Assembly (NCBI GenBank): GCA_944346655.1
Contig: CALVMP010000011.1
Location: forward strand, 1 to 35,251
From: an uncultured Clostridia bacterium
GTDB taxonomy: Bacteria; Bacillota; Clostridia; Christensenellales; Borkfalkiaceae
Reading direction: 5' to 3'
DNA length: 35,251 bases
Positions 7,702 to 14,963 of the stretch are shown piece by piece (positions within the stretch are counted from its first letter, which is position 1; each line of letters begins with the position of its first letter). The notes below the pieces were generated by a model. The model was not told where the DNA came from and did no database searches. It was given only the letters and a program-made list of their open reading frames with translations. The position numbers and the translations under genes are program-made.

Positions 7702-8358
7702 ATGTCCAAAACAAAAACTCTGGTGCTCACGTGGGCGCCCTTTGCCGTCTGCCTCGTCTTTGCGGTGCTCGCCCTCAGCCTGCACCACATAGTCTGCGAA
7801 GAGATAAACAAAGTCGTCTACATTCAGGTGCCCGCCTGCATGCTGGTGCCGCTTATTTTTCCCGCGCTCAAAAAATGGGCTAAAATCAACGTGCCCTATC
7901 TCTTCGTCGTTTTAATCTGCGTCCAGGTTATAATTTCCGTCGACTTCGGCACGGCGCTCGACTTCTACGGTCTCATTCCCCACTACGATAAATTTCTGCA
8001 CACATACTTCGGGCTGTGGTGCGCGCCCCTCGTCTGGTACTTTATCGCACTCTTCGGCGGAGGCGGCATGAAGTGGTGGGGCAAGTGCATAATAGTAGCG
8101 CTCTCCGTGCTCGGCGTCGCCGCTCTGTGGGAAATTTTCGAATTCACCATGTCGCTCATAATCTCCGACTACGACCCCCAGCTCTGGATGGCTGCCGTCG
8201 CTTCGGGCGGCAATCCGCTGTGGGACACCATGATGGATATAATCGTCGCCTTCATAGGCACCTGCATATTCTTCGTCACTCTATTCATAGACTATAAAAC
8301 CAGCGGCAGACTCTACCGCGGCACGCTCAGTCCCGAAATTTCTCCGCCGTCGGAATAA
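7702..8358 (+). CDS. YjdF-like (DUF2238) membrane protein
   Basis: A 218-residue protein with about six hydrophobic segments. Motifs match the YjdF/DUF2238 family known from E. coli YjdF: HYDKFLHTYFG (about residue 97), ALWEIFEF (about 146-153) and LWDTMMDIIVAFIG (about 175-188). The conserved charged residues D, H, E, E, D, D within membrane segments suggest a transporter or metal-binding role, but the family function is not established. The start has AAGGAG ten bases upstream. A closer ATG at 7695 is out of frame and opens only a 62-codon shadow. It follows cls by 21 nt, so it belongs to the same operon. Confidence 0.8.
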   Translation: MSKTKTLVLTWAPFAVCLVFAVLALSLHHIVCEEINKVVYIQVPACMLVPLIFPALKKWAKINVPYLFVVLICVQVIISVDFGTALDFYGLIPHYDKFLHTYFGLWCAPLVWYFIALFGGGGMKWWGKCIIVALSVLGVAALWEIFEFTMSLIISDYDPQLWMAAVASGGNPLWDTMMDIIVAFIGTCIFFVTLFIDYKTSGRLYRGTLSPEISPPSE

Positions 8359-8371
8359 TAAAGCTATCCGC

Positions 8372-8400
8372 TTGCCTTTTGACTTTCCGACAGGTATAAT
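8372..8400 (+). promoter_or_regulatory. sigma-A promoter of popT
   Basis: TTGCCT (8372-8377), 17-nt spacer, TATAAT (8395-8400). A nearer TTGACT is only 10 nt from the -10 box and is not usable. Confidence 0.65.
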
Positions 8401-8425
8401 ATAAAAAAACAAACAGAGGTACATC

Positions 8426-9355
8426 ATGCAGGAAAACACCCCGCAGGAGCCCGATCTTTCCTATTCCGATAAAAAGGAAGTGGCAAAGGGGGGCGTGCTC
8501 GGCATATTCATAGGGCTTGCCGTAATCGTGCCCGGCGTCAGCGGCTCGGCGGTAGCCATCATCTTCAGGCTCTACGAAAAACTTCTCTACGCCATCGGCA
8601 ATATTTTAAAGAGCTTTAAAAAGTGCGTTAAATTCTTAATCCCCATTGCAATCGGCGGCGTCGTCGGGCTTCTCGGCGGATTTCTTGCCGTCCAGCAGCT
8701 CATAAACCTCGTCCAGTTTGCAATAGTCGCCCTGTTCGCGGGTCTCATGCTCGGCGCCTTCCCCGCCGTCACAGACCAGATAAAGGGCGAAAAAGTCACG
8801 GCTCCCAGGGCTCTGCTCTTTGTCCTCGGACTTGCCGTTCCCGTTGCGTTTGCCGCGCTCTCCGTAGCCGTCGAAGGCGGCGCTCAGGTCCTCGAAGGCA
8901 CACCGTGGTATTACTATATCCTGTTTCTGGTTCTCGGGTTCATAATCGCAATAACCCAGCTCGTGCCGGGACTCTCGGCTTCGGCGATACTCATGATGTT
9001 CGGCTTCTACAAACCTCTGCTCGACTCCATTCATTTCTCCTACTGGGGAGAAAATCCCGCAATATTCGGCATATATGCCTGCCTCATAGTCGGGTTTGTC
9101 GTAGGGCTCGTCGTCGTCTCCAAGGGTATGAACAAGCTCCTTGAAAGGCACCGCGCACCCACGTTCTTCACCGTCGCCGGCATGTCTCTCGGTTCGGTCA
9201 TAACAATGTTCTACAACCCCGAAATCACCGAATACTATTCCGCGTGGGGCACGCAGTTCATGTGGTGGGAACTCATTCTCGGCATAGCGCTCTTTGTTGT
9301 CGGCGTCGCTGCCGCCTACATGTTCGTCCGCTTCGAAAGAAAGCATAACCTCTGA
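8426..9355 (+). CDS. popT: DUF368 family polyprenyl-phosphate transporter
   Basis: A 309-residue protein with eight to ten hydrophobic segments. The DUF368 hallmark is present twice, as expected for an internal inverted repeat: GIFIGLAVIVPGVSGSAVAIIFRLYEKL near residue 30 and FIIAITQLVPGLSASAILMMFGFYKPLL near residue 175. Members of this family (PopT), like DedA/UptA proteins, return undecaprenyl phosphate to the inner leaflet for cell wall and polymer synthesis. AGAGG upstream of the ATG serves as ribosome binding site. It has its own promoter, but it follows the cardiolipin operon on the same strand, so the whole block concerns the envelope lipid supply. Confidence 0.9.
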   Translation: MQENTPQEPDLSYSDKKEVAKGGVLGIFIGLAVIVPGVSGSAVAIIFRLYEKLLYAIGNILKSFKKCVKFLIPIAIGGVVGLLGGFLAVQQLINLVQFAIVALFAGLMLGAFPAVTDQIKGEKVTAPRALLFVLGLAVPVAFAALSVAVEGGAQVLEGTPWYYYILFLVLGFIIAITQLVPGLSASAILMMFGFYKPLLDSIHFSYWGENPAIFGIYACLIVGFVVGLVVVSKGMNKLLERHRAPTFFTVAGMSLGSVITMFYNPEITEYYSAWGTQFMWWELILGIALFVVGVAAAYMFVRFERKHNL

Positions 9356-9381
9356 TTTTAAATTAAATAATCACACTTAAA

Positions 9382-9419
9382 ATCCCCTTAACCGTACAGG
9401 TTAAAGGGATAGTTTTTTT
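9382..9419 (+). terminator. Terminator after popT
   Basis: ATCCCCTTAACC pairs with GGTTAAAGGGAT (one C-A mismatch), followed by AGTTTTTTT. On the opposite strand a weaker U-run follows, so it may also serve the convergent CPBP gene. Confidence 0.85.
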
Positions 9420-9481
9420 AAATTTCACGGTTTCGCCTGCGAAGTGAAGTGCGCCGTGCTTAATGTAGGTTTTGCTGTAAA

Positions 9482-10252
9482 TTATTTAATGTCTGTCGGC
9501 TGATTATTTATAGTTTTCGTTCTCTTTATATCAAGCAGCCAAAGAACGATTGCCACGGCTGTCGTCAGAATTATACCGACAATCAATATCCAGTTAAATT
9601 TCAACACGAATGACGAAAGCATCACATTGACAAAACCGTGGAAGAGCATGCACAGCGGAATACAATCAGAGCGCTCGTAAATTATGCCGAGCCAGAAACA
9701 GAGGAATATGCCCAGTGTCGCCTGTACCCAGAATGGCATCGACTGGTTTGGGTGCCCTTCTATGAACCAAAGCGGTAAATGCCATAACGCCCATATTGCG
9801 CCGCATGCGAGCGAGGCGAGGGGGAAGGTTATTTTCTTTGATAATATTGGTTGCAGTATGCCGCGCCAGCCCAATTCTTCCTCGCCGCCGTAAATAAATG
9901 TGGAACCGAGCAGTGTTATAAAAAAGTTCGGCGCGGTCATTTGCGGGTTCCATTCCATTGAAGATAGTCCTACCGTCAGCGTAACGAGGGCGGTAAATAG
10001 AATAAAAATCCACACTCCGTGTTTTTTATAGGAAAATAAGAATTTTTTCAGTGAGCGCAGATACGGTCTGCTGTCAATGCAAAATAATGCCGCAATTGCC
10101 GGACCGAAGTTGCCTATAATGTATATAATTGTCGGCAATATGTCGCCATATACAAAATCAGTATATGCAACAAGTGCAGCTACGCCCCACCAACAGGCGT
10201 ACGTTATTGCAAACGTGATTATAAGATATTTTACAGCCGCTTTTATATTCAT
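9482..10252 (-). CDS. CPBP family intramembrane glutamic endopeptidase
   Basis: A 256-residue membrane protein with about eight hydrophobic segments. The CPBP/Abi (Rce1-like) active-site motifs are all present: EEELGWR at residues 124-130, W-H158-LPLWF, and LFHGFVN with His205. Such proteins cleave membrane substrates, and in bacteria they act in bacteriocin self-immunity or protein export, but the substrate here is unknown. The start is ATG at 10252, six bases after TATAAT on the minus strand and without a ribosome binding site. Reading back to an upstream TTG would run into the promoter. The codon choice looks richer in A/T than its neighbours, which may mean recent transfer (impression only). 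It stands alone. Confidence 0.9.
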   Translation of the reverse strand: MNIKAAVKYLIITFAITYACWWGVAALVAYTDFVYGDILPTIIYIIGNFGPAIAALFCIDSRPYLRSLKKFLFSYKKHGVWIFILFTALVTLTVGLSSMEWNPQMTAPNFFITLLGSTFIYGGEEELGWRGILQPILSKKITFPLASLACGAIWALWHLPLWFIEGHPNQSMPFWVQATLGIFLCFWLGIIYERSDCIPLCMLFHGFVNVMLSSFVLKFNWILIVGIILTTAVAIVLWLLDIKRTKTINNQPTDIK

Positions 10253-10258
10253 GTAACC

Positions 10259-10287
10259 ATTATAGCATAGCAAAGCAATTAAGTCAC
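10259..10287 (-). promoter_or_regulatory. Promoter of the CPBP protease gene (leaderless start)
   Basis: On the minus strand GTGACT, a 17-nt spacer ending in TGC, then TATAAT (10264-10259), an extended -10. Six bases GGTTAC separate it from the ATG at 10252. Confidence 0.75.
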
Positions 10288-10369
10288 CTATATAGGTTTT
10301 AAAAAAAGAAATACTCCGAACGCTCCGATATGAGGTTCGGATTAAATTTGTTTGGCTTCGAGCGATATG

Positions 10370-10403
10370 CCGCCGCGTGCGCGGCGGGTCGGCGCTTCGC
10401 GCC
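10370..10403. other. Two adjacent GC-rich hairpins in an intergenic gap
   Basis: CCGCCGC (10370-10376) pairs with GCGGCGG (10381-10387), and directly after it GGCGC-TTC-GCGCC spans 10391-10403. They lie between the CPBP promoter and the tRNA-Ser terminator. No gene reads into them from the plus side, and their role is unknown. Confidence 0.5.
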
Positions 10404-10444
10404 TGTGCGAACCGCTGGGGTTTCTTTTTACCCTCTCAACTTCA

Positions 10445-10480
10445 CACAAAAAGGCACCCCTCACGGGGTGCCTTTTTGTG
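10445..10480. terminator. Terminator after tRNA-Ser
   Basis: A perfect 16-bp stem, CACAAAAAGGCACCCC with GGGGTGCCTTTTTGTG, and a 4-nt loop. The U-run is on both strands. It lies directly after the tRNA 3' end on the minus strand. Confidence 0.92.
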
Positions 10481-10568
10481 TGGCGCAGAGAGAGGGATTC
10501 GAACCCCCGGATAGTTTCCCATCAACGGTTTTCAAGACCGCCGCGTTCGACCACTCCGCCATCTCTGC
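10481..10568 (-). tRNA. tRNA-Ser (anticodon TGA)
   Basis: The minus strand folds as an 88-nt class II tRNA. The acceptor stem is GCAGAGA/TCTCTGC with discriminator G and an encoded CCA at 10483-10481. The anticodon loop CTTGAAA gives TGA (serine, UCN codons). A long variable arm (GATGGGAAACTATC region) and the T-loop GGTTCGAATCC are present. The long variable arm confirms serine. Confidence 0.97.
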
Positions 10569-10579
10569 ATAACACTGAT

Positions 10580-10608
10580 ATTTTATCAAAGGCAGGCGCC
10601 GTTGTCAA
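10580..10608 (-). promoter_or_regulatory. sigma-A promoter of tRNA-Ser
   Basis: On the minus strand TTGACA (10608-10603), 17-nt spacer, TAAAAT (10585-10580), 11 nt before the tRNA 5' end. Confidence 0.85.
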
Positions 10609-10662
10609 CCCATTTTATTGCTTTGCATCGTAAATACGGGCGTACATTTTATGCAAAATCTC

Positions 10663-10691
10663 TTGAAATCGCCTCACATTTAAGGTACAAT
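10663..10691 (+). promoter_or_regulatory. sigma-A promoter of the secreted InlB-repeat-like gene
   Basis: TTGAAA (10663-10668), 17-nt spacer, TACAAT (10686-10691). GAGGAGG at about 10703-10710 is the ribosome binding site for the ATG at 10719. Confidence 0.8.
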
Positions 10692-10718
10692 AAAGAAAAT
10701 ACCGAGGAGGACGCAGAG

Positions 10719-11402
10719 ATGAAAAAGTTAATCGCCGTGCTTTCTGTCATTGTCTGCGCCGCTCTGTGCGCGGGAACAATTGCAACGGCTTACGCAAGCT
10801 GGCATATCGAAGATACCCGGGAGGTAGGCTTTAACTATATCCCTGCCGGAGAGGAAGGGTTTATAACCGTCACGTTTATAAATGATACCGACTTCGAAGA
10901 CTATTCCCTGCTTTCCCAGCCGCAGGCAAGCATTTCCCAAGATAGACTGTCCTCTTACGTTCTCCCCGAAGAGAATATGTCCGTCTACGACGGCGACGCC
11001 GCCAAGCCCTACTACTTCGGCGGCTGGTATACCTCACAGTCGGGAGGGGAGAGGGTAGAAAATTTAGCTTCCTTTGAAAGCGCAACCCAAATTGTTCTCT
11101 ATGCCCGCTGGGAGGAGAAGGCGGTTTTGGATGTCACGCTAAATGATTTAAGCACAATAAATGATATTTTATTTGTCCTTGATACCCCCTTGCAGTATTT
11201 TCTTCAGAGCTCGTATGGGATTGTTACACAAAGCTACTATATCTCCCCCGAAAGCCAATGGTCGATAACAGTCTCCGCGGGCTCGCAAAGCGTCTCTATA
11301 ACGAGTGCAACAACCACCCTTGCGCAGGGGCAGAGATATTCATATGCGGCTTTAACGCGAATGAGTATAATTAACCTTCCGGGCGAGCTTACCGCCGTAT
11401 AA
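10719..11402 (+). CDS. Secreted protein with one InlB B-repeat-like module
   Basis: A 227-residue protein with an N-terminal signal sequence (KK, then a hydrophobic core at residues 4-24 ending near ATAYAS). Residues about 98-131 (PYYFGGWYTSQSGGERV...IVLYARWE) match the ending of the InlB B-repeat/Flg_new module (FxGWYt...G..v...t.LYArW), a beta-grasp-like repeat common on Firmicutes cell surfaces. The preceding 70 residues and the Ser/Thr-rich C-terminal half are unrecognised. There is no cell-wall anchor, so it is probably released or loosely held. The start at 10719 follows a strong ribosome binding site; the frame is open further upstream without a supported start. It is monocistronic. 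Confidence 0.78.
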   Translation: MKKLIAVLSVIVCAALCAGTIATAYASWHIEDTREVGFNYIPAGEEGFITVTFINDTDFEDYSLLSQPQASISQDRLSSYVLPEENMSVYDGDAAKPYYFGGWYTSQSGGERVENLASFESATQIVLYARWEEKAVLDVTLNDLSTINDILFVLDTPLQYFLQSSYGIVTQSYYISPESQWSITVSAGSQSVSITSATTTLAQGQRYSYAALTRMSIINLPGELTAV

Positions 11403-11451
11403 TTTATACCACAGTTAAAACAGATAATACAATTAATACAATACAAGATTG

Positions 11452-11504
11452 CTTGAAATTCCCATATTTTAGTTTAACATAGCTGAAATATGGGATTTTT
11501 CAAG
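11452..11504. terminator. Long AT-rich hairpin, probable terminator of the secreted-protein gene
   Basis: CCCATATTT pairs with AAATATGGG and is followed by ATTTTT. The pairing extends outward through CTTGAAA (11452-11458) and TTTTTCAAG, with a small internal mismatch. Confidence 0.65.
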
Positions 11505-11659
11505 TAATTAAGGGGCTTGCCTTAAATTGTATTTTACTCTGTCTCACGGCGTTTAAAGCGCAATCCTTAAATTCCTTACGCGTGTTCACATGTTCAGATT
11601 TACATGGTACAGTAAGTACACGCGGTACAATTAATACAGTAATTTTTTGCTCCTCCGCC

Positions 11660-11687
11660 GCATATTCCCCGTCCTTTTTCCCATACT
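11660..11687 (+). promoter_or_regulatory. Candidate sigma-G promoter of spoVT
   Basis: GCATAT (11660-11665), 16-nt spacer, CATACT (11682-11687). This resembles the forespore sigma-G pattern (GYATR...CATnnTA). B. subtilis spoVT is a sigma-G gene. No sigma-A promoter is visible nearby. Confidence 0.4.
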
Positions 11688-11714
11688 TATTCTAAGGCAA
11701 AAAAGGAGAAATTT

Positions 11715-12260
11715 ATGAAGGCGACAGGCATTGTAAGAAGAATAGACGAACTCGGAAGGGTGGTAATTCCAAAGGAAATACGGTCAACCTTAAGGCTGAA
11801 GTCGGGCGATCCGCTCGAGATATTCACCGACCGCGACGAGCTGATGCTCAAAAAATATTCGCCCATCGCGGCGCTCAACCAATTTTCCTGCGGCACGGCG
11901 AAGAGTCTGAACGATATCTGCGGACATCTCGCCCTCATATGCGATACCGACCGCATAATCTGCGCCTCGGGCAGCGGCAGAAAGGGGTATATCGGAAAGG
12001 CAATTTCCGAAAAAGTTGAAAATCTTTTGTCCGAGCGCAAAAGTTATGTGGCAAATTCTGCGGAGGGCGGCGATATAATCCCCATAACCGAAGGCGAGCC
12101 GTCGGCAGTAACCTCCGAGGTGATAATACCAATCGTCAGCGGCGGCGACTGTCTGGGTTCGGTAATTTTATTGTCCTTCGAACAGGGAGTAAAGATGGAC
12201 GGCTCCGTGTTAAAGCTTGCGCGGCTTTCGGCGAACATTTTAGCCGGGCAGTTTGAATGA
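11715..12260 (+). CDS. spoVT: Stage V sporulation protein T, forespore transcription regulator
   Basis: A 181-residue DNA-binding protein. Residues 1-50 are an AbrB-type swapped-hairpin domain (MKATGIVRRIDELGRVVIPKEIR, then LRLKSGDPLEIFTD). Residues about 55-180 form the GAF-like C-terminal domain typical of SpoVT. In B. subtilis it modulates sigma-G dependent genes in the forespore and is needed for normal coat and germination properties. AAAAAAGGAGAAATTT precedes the ATG. Its stop overlaps the next start by 4 nt (ATGA). The order spoVT-yabM-yabN is the same as in B. subtilis, which supports orthology. Confidence 0.97.
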   Translation: MKATGIVRRIDELGRVVIPKEIRSTLRLKSGDPLEIFTDRDELMLKKYSPIAALNQFSCGTAKSLNDICGHLALICDTDRIICASGSGRKGYIGKAISEKVENLLSERKSYVANSAEGGDIIPITEGEPSAVTSEVIIPIVSGGDCLGSVILLSFEQGVKMDGSVLKLARLSANILAGQFE

Positions 12261-13606
12261 GGGATAATTTTTTAAAGGGCGCATTCATAATTTCGCTCGG
12301 CGGATTTATTTCCAAGCTCATCGGCGCGCTCTACCGCATACCTCTTTTAAAATATCTGGGCAGCGGGGGCATGGGGCTATATCAGCTCGTTTTTCCGCTC
12401 TACTGCATGCTTCTCACAATTTCGGCAAGCGGAATACCTTCGGGGATAGCCCGTATAATCTCCTCGGGGCAGTGTCCGCATGCCGAAAAGTCGGCTTTCA
12501 GGCTATACTTTGCAATAGGTTTGCTGGGCTCGGCGGTCATGTGTTTTTTGTCGGGTCCGCTCGCGCTCGCGCAGGGGGAGGAGCAAATATCCGATCTATG
12601 CCTGCTTTTGGCTCCCTCGGTATTCTTTGTCTCAATCCTCTCCGTCGTAAGGGGCTTTTTTCAGGGGCGCGGAAACATGTCTCCCACAGCCGTGACCGAG
12701 GTTTTGGAACAGTCCGTAAAGGTCGCGCTCAGCCTGGTTCTGTTGTCCTTCGCGGGCGGCGGAACGCGCGGGGTCCGGGCGGCGATATTTGCCGTAACAA
12801 TTTCCGAATGCGTGGCTGCCCTGTATTCCCTGTACCTCTATAAAACCACTCCCAAGCGTCCGTTGCCCCTGTACTATGCCCCGTTTAACGACTATAAGGC
12901 AATTTTGAAATACACAATACCTCTCACGCTCACCGCCGCGGCGCTTCCCTTAAGCCAGCTTGCCGAAAGCACCGTCGTGGTGTGGCTTTTGCGCATGAAT
13001 TCAGCCGATGCAACCGCGCTCTGGGGCGTGTTTTCGGGTTGCGCGGTAACGCTTATCAATCTCCCCGTCTCCCTCACATACGGGCTTGCCGCGGCGGGGG
13101 TACCCAAAATTTCTCCTCTCGCCCGCTCCGCCTGCATGCACGAGGCAAAAAGGCAGTGTGCGCGGGCGCTCATATTAACCGCGGCGGTAGCCGTTCCCTG
13201 CGCCGCGGCGCTGTTTATCTTTTCTCCGCTTGCGGCGCAGTTAATATTTTCCTCCCTTCCCCAAGCCGAAAAAGACCTGCTCGTGCTGCTTGTAAAGGTT
13301 ATGGCGGTGAACGCCGTCACTTCCTCTCTCGTGCAGACCTCGTCCTCCTGCCTTACGGCGCTCGGCAAGCCCGTCTGTTCCACAAAAACGCAGTGGTTGG
13401 CTTCCATTCTGCGCGTAGCCCTTTCCGCACTTCTCGTCCGCTTTACCGCTCTCGGCACGGTGGCTGTCGCAATCTCTTACAACGTCTGCTATTTGGTTGC
13501 GGTTTTGCTCAATCTGTGGTATATTTATAGGGTAAAAGGAGAAGAAAATGAAAATTACCCTCATAGGTTTAGGAACAAAGCAAGGACAGTTGACGCACTC
13601 GGCTGA
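12257..13606 (+). CDS. yabM: SpoVB/YabM-like polysaccharide flippase (MOP superfamily)
   Basis: A 449-residue membrane protein with about 12-14 hydrophobic segments. The N-terminus FLKGAFIISLGGFISKLIGALYRIPLLKYLG...GMGLYQLVFPLY is characteristic of the SpoVB branch of the MOP flippases, related to MurJ. Such proteins move lipid-linked wall or cortex precursors across membranes, and SpoVB itself is needed for spore cortex. Its place between spoVT and mazG equals that of yabM in B. subtilis. It starts in a 4-nt overlap with spoVT and its last 59 nt overlap mazG. The overlap contains the mazG ribosome binding site. Confidence 0.9.
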   Translation: MRDNFLKGAFIISLGGFISKLIGALYRIPLLKYLGSGGMGLYQLVFPLYCMLLTISASGIPSGIARIISSGQCPHAEKSAFRLYFAIGLLGSAVMCFLSGPLALAQGEEQISDLCLLLAPSVFFVSILSVVRGFFQGRGNMSPTAVTEVLEQSVKVALSLVLLSFAGGGTRGVRAAIFAVTISECVAALYSLYLYKTTPKRPLPLYYAPFNDYKAILKYTIPLTLTAAALPLSQLAESTVVVWLLRMNSADATALWGVFSGCAVTLINLPVSLTYGLAAAGVPKISPLARSACMHEAKRQCARALILTAAVAVPCAAALFIFSPLAAQLIFSSLPQAEKDLLVLLVKVMAVNAVTSSLVQTSSSCLTALGKPVCSTKTQWLASILRVALSALLVRFTALGTVAVAISYNVCYLVAVLLNLWYIYRVKGEENENYPHRFRNKARTVDALG

Positions 13607-14963
13607 GCAGGCGCTGTCCTCCGCGCAGAAAATAATGGCGCGTACCTCCCGCGGCGAGGCATACATGCAGCTTTCGGGCTACGACGTCGAATACCTCGAC
13701 GAGGTATATTCCCGCTCGCGCAACTTCGACACGCTCAATAAAAATTTAGCCTCGCGCGTCATCGCCCAAAGCAAAATTACCCCCGTAGTATATTGCGTTG
13801 ACGGCGCCGTCAGCGAGGACGAGGGCTGCAAAATCATTCTTTCCAAGTGCAGGGACGTTGAAGTTTTCGAGGGCGTTTCAAAAATTTCGCAGATAAAAAC
13901 TTGCGCTCGCCTTAAAAGCTCGTGCATAACCACCCTTTCCGCCTACGATATCTCCTCTTTGAAGAGCACGCCCGCCGCGATTATTTACGATATGGACGAT
14001 TACTATCTTTCAACTCTCGTCAAGCAAAAGCTTTCGGACCTCTTCGGTGAAGAGACCTTATGCACGTTTGTAAATTCTTCGGGCGCAAAAAAGATTAAAA
14101 TTTACGAAATCGACCGCTTTAAGGAATACGACGCCTCCTGCGCGGTAGCCGTTGAGGAGGGGGAATTTTTAAAGAAGGAGCGCTACGACTACGCCGACCT
14201 CGAACATATAATAAAACTTCTCCGCGCCCCCGGCGGCTGCCCGTGGGACAGGGCGCAGACAAACGCCTCCATAAAGCAGAACATGATTGAGGAAGCCTAC
14301 GAGCTTGTCGACGCGATCAACCGCGGCGACGACGACGGAATAGAGGAGGAGTGCGGCGACGTTCTTCTTCAGGCGGCGTTCCACTCCGTGTTAAAGGAGG
14401 AACAGGGTGCCTTTACCGGCTCCGACGCGCTCACGAGGGTGGTCAAAAAGCTTATATTCCGCCACTCGCACATATTCGGTTCGGATAAAGCTTCGGACGA
14501 AAATAGCGCCCTCTCCGTTTGGGAAAAGAACAAAATGGAGGAAAAGCATCAGACGACCTTCACCGAAAGTTTAAAGGCGGTGCCTGTAAACTTCCCCGCA
14601 TGCATGCGGGCGCAAAAGGTGGGCAAACGCGCCGCAAAGAGCGGAATGGACTTTCTCTCCCCCATATCTGCCTCCGAAAAGCTGGGCGAGGAGGCAATAG
14701 AACTTTTAAAAGCCCTTCAGGCAGAGGATAGAGAGGGCGTGTTCGAAGAGTCGGGCGACCTGCTTTTGGCTGCGGTAAACACCTGCCGCCTCGCGGGGGT
14801 GGACTGCGAAGAGGCTCTCGCCGCAGCTACCGACAAGTTCATAAAGCGGTTCGAAGCCTTCGAAAAAATTGCAACGGCAGACGGAAAAAAGCTCAACGAC
14901 CTCTGCTCGGAGGAATACGACTGGTACTGGTTGCAGGCAAAAAATGCAGTTAAAGAAAATTAA
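13548..14963 (+). CDS. mazG: YabN-type protein: degenerate tetrapyrrole-methylase domain plus two MazG domains
   Basis: A 471-residue two-part protein. Residues 1-200 align with the SAM-dependent (CobA/RsmI-like) methylase domain of YabN, but signature positions have changed: the expected GLGPGD is GLGTKQ near residue 7, and the PGHP-type loop is VDGAVSED near residue 85. This half is probably not an active methylase (inference). Residues about 220-325 and 345-460 are two MazG nucleoside triphosphate pyrophosphohydrolase modules. The first carries E248-E249-x2-E252 and E268-x2-D271 for magnesium binding, the second EEAIE...EESGD. MazG removes non-canonical or surplus NTPs. AAAAGGAGAAGAAA precedes the ATG inside the yabM gene. 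The gene overlaps the next one by 20 nt. Confidence 0.93.
   Translation: MKITLIGLGTKQGQLTHSAEQALSSAQKIMARTSRGEAYMQLSGYDVEYLDEVYSRSRNFDTLNKNLASRVIAQSKITPVVYCVDGAVSEDEGCKIILSKCRDVEVFEGVSKISQIKTCARLKSSCITTLSAYDISSLKSTPAAIIYDMDDYYLSTLVKQKLSDLFGEETLCTFVNSSGAKKIKIYEIDRFKEYDASCAVAVEEGEFLKKERYDYADLEHIIKLLRAPGGCPWDRAQTNASIKQNMIEEAYELVDAINRGDDDGIEEECGDVLLQAAFHSVLKEEQGAFTGSDALTRVVKKLIFRHSHIFGSDKASDENSALSVWEKNKMEEKHQTTFTESLKAVPVNFPACMRAQKVGKRAAKSGMDFLSPISASEKLGEEAIELLKALQAEDREGVFEESGDLLLAAVNTCRLAGVDCEEALAAATDKFIKRFEAFEKIATADGKKLNDLCSEEYDWYWLQAKNAVKEN

Larger units (their letters stand above)
11403..11714. other. Intergenic stretch with terminator hairpin, 13-nt direct repeat and spoVT control region
   Basis: No gene is visible in these 312 nt. 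It holds the hairpin at 11452-11504. The 13-nt sequence TACAATTAATACA occurs at 11428-11440 and exactly again at 11626-11638, the second copy next to related GTACAGTAAGTACA. A candidate sigma-G promoter lies at 11660-11687. The repeats could be regulator sites for the AbrB-type protein encoded downstream, which is a guess. Confidence 0.6.

Noticed and set aside
7695-7883. 62-codon ORF starting 7 nt before the YjdF-like gene
   Set aside because: It is out of frame with a long family-matching gene and shows no recognisable protein features; it merely shares its ribosome binding site.
8636-9346. Long minus-strand ORF of 236 codons opposite popT
   Set aside because: Antisense shadow of a well-supported gene; similar shadows exist opposite cls, pta and the 4.6-6.0 kb genes. 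The composition (many D, E, H, Y) is that of reverse reading.
10330-10633. Overlapping ORFs of 80 and 93 codons across tRNA-Ser
   Set aside because: They translate the antisense of the tRNA gene and its terminator (RERDSNP-type phrases are a well-known false-gene pattern), have no ribosome binding site, and cross a perfect terminator.
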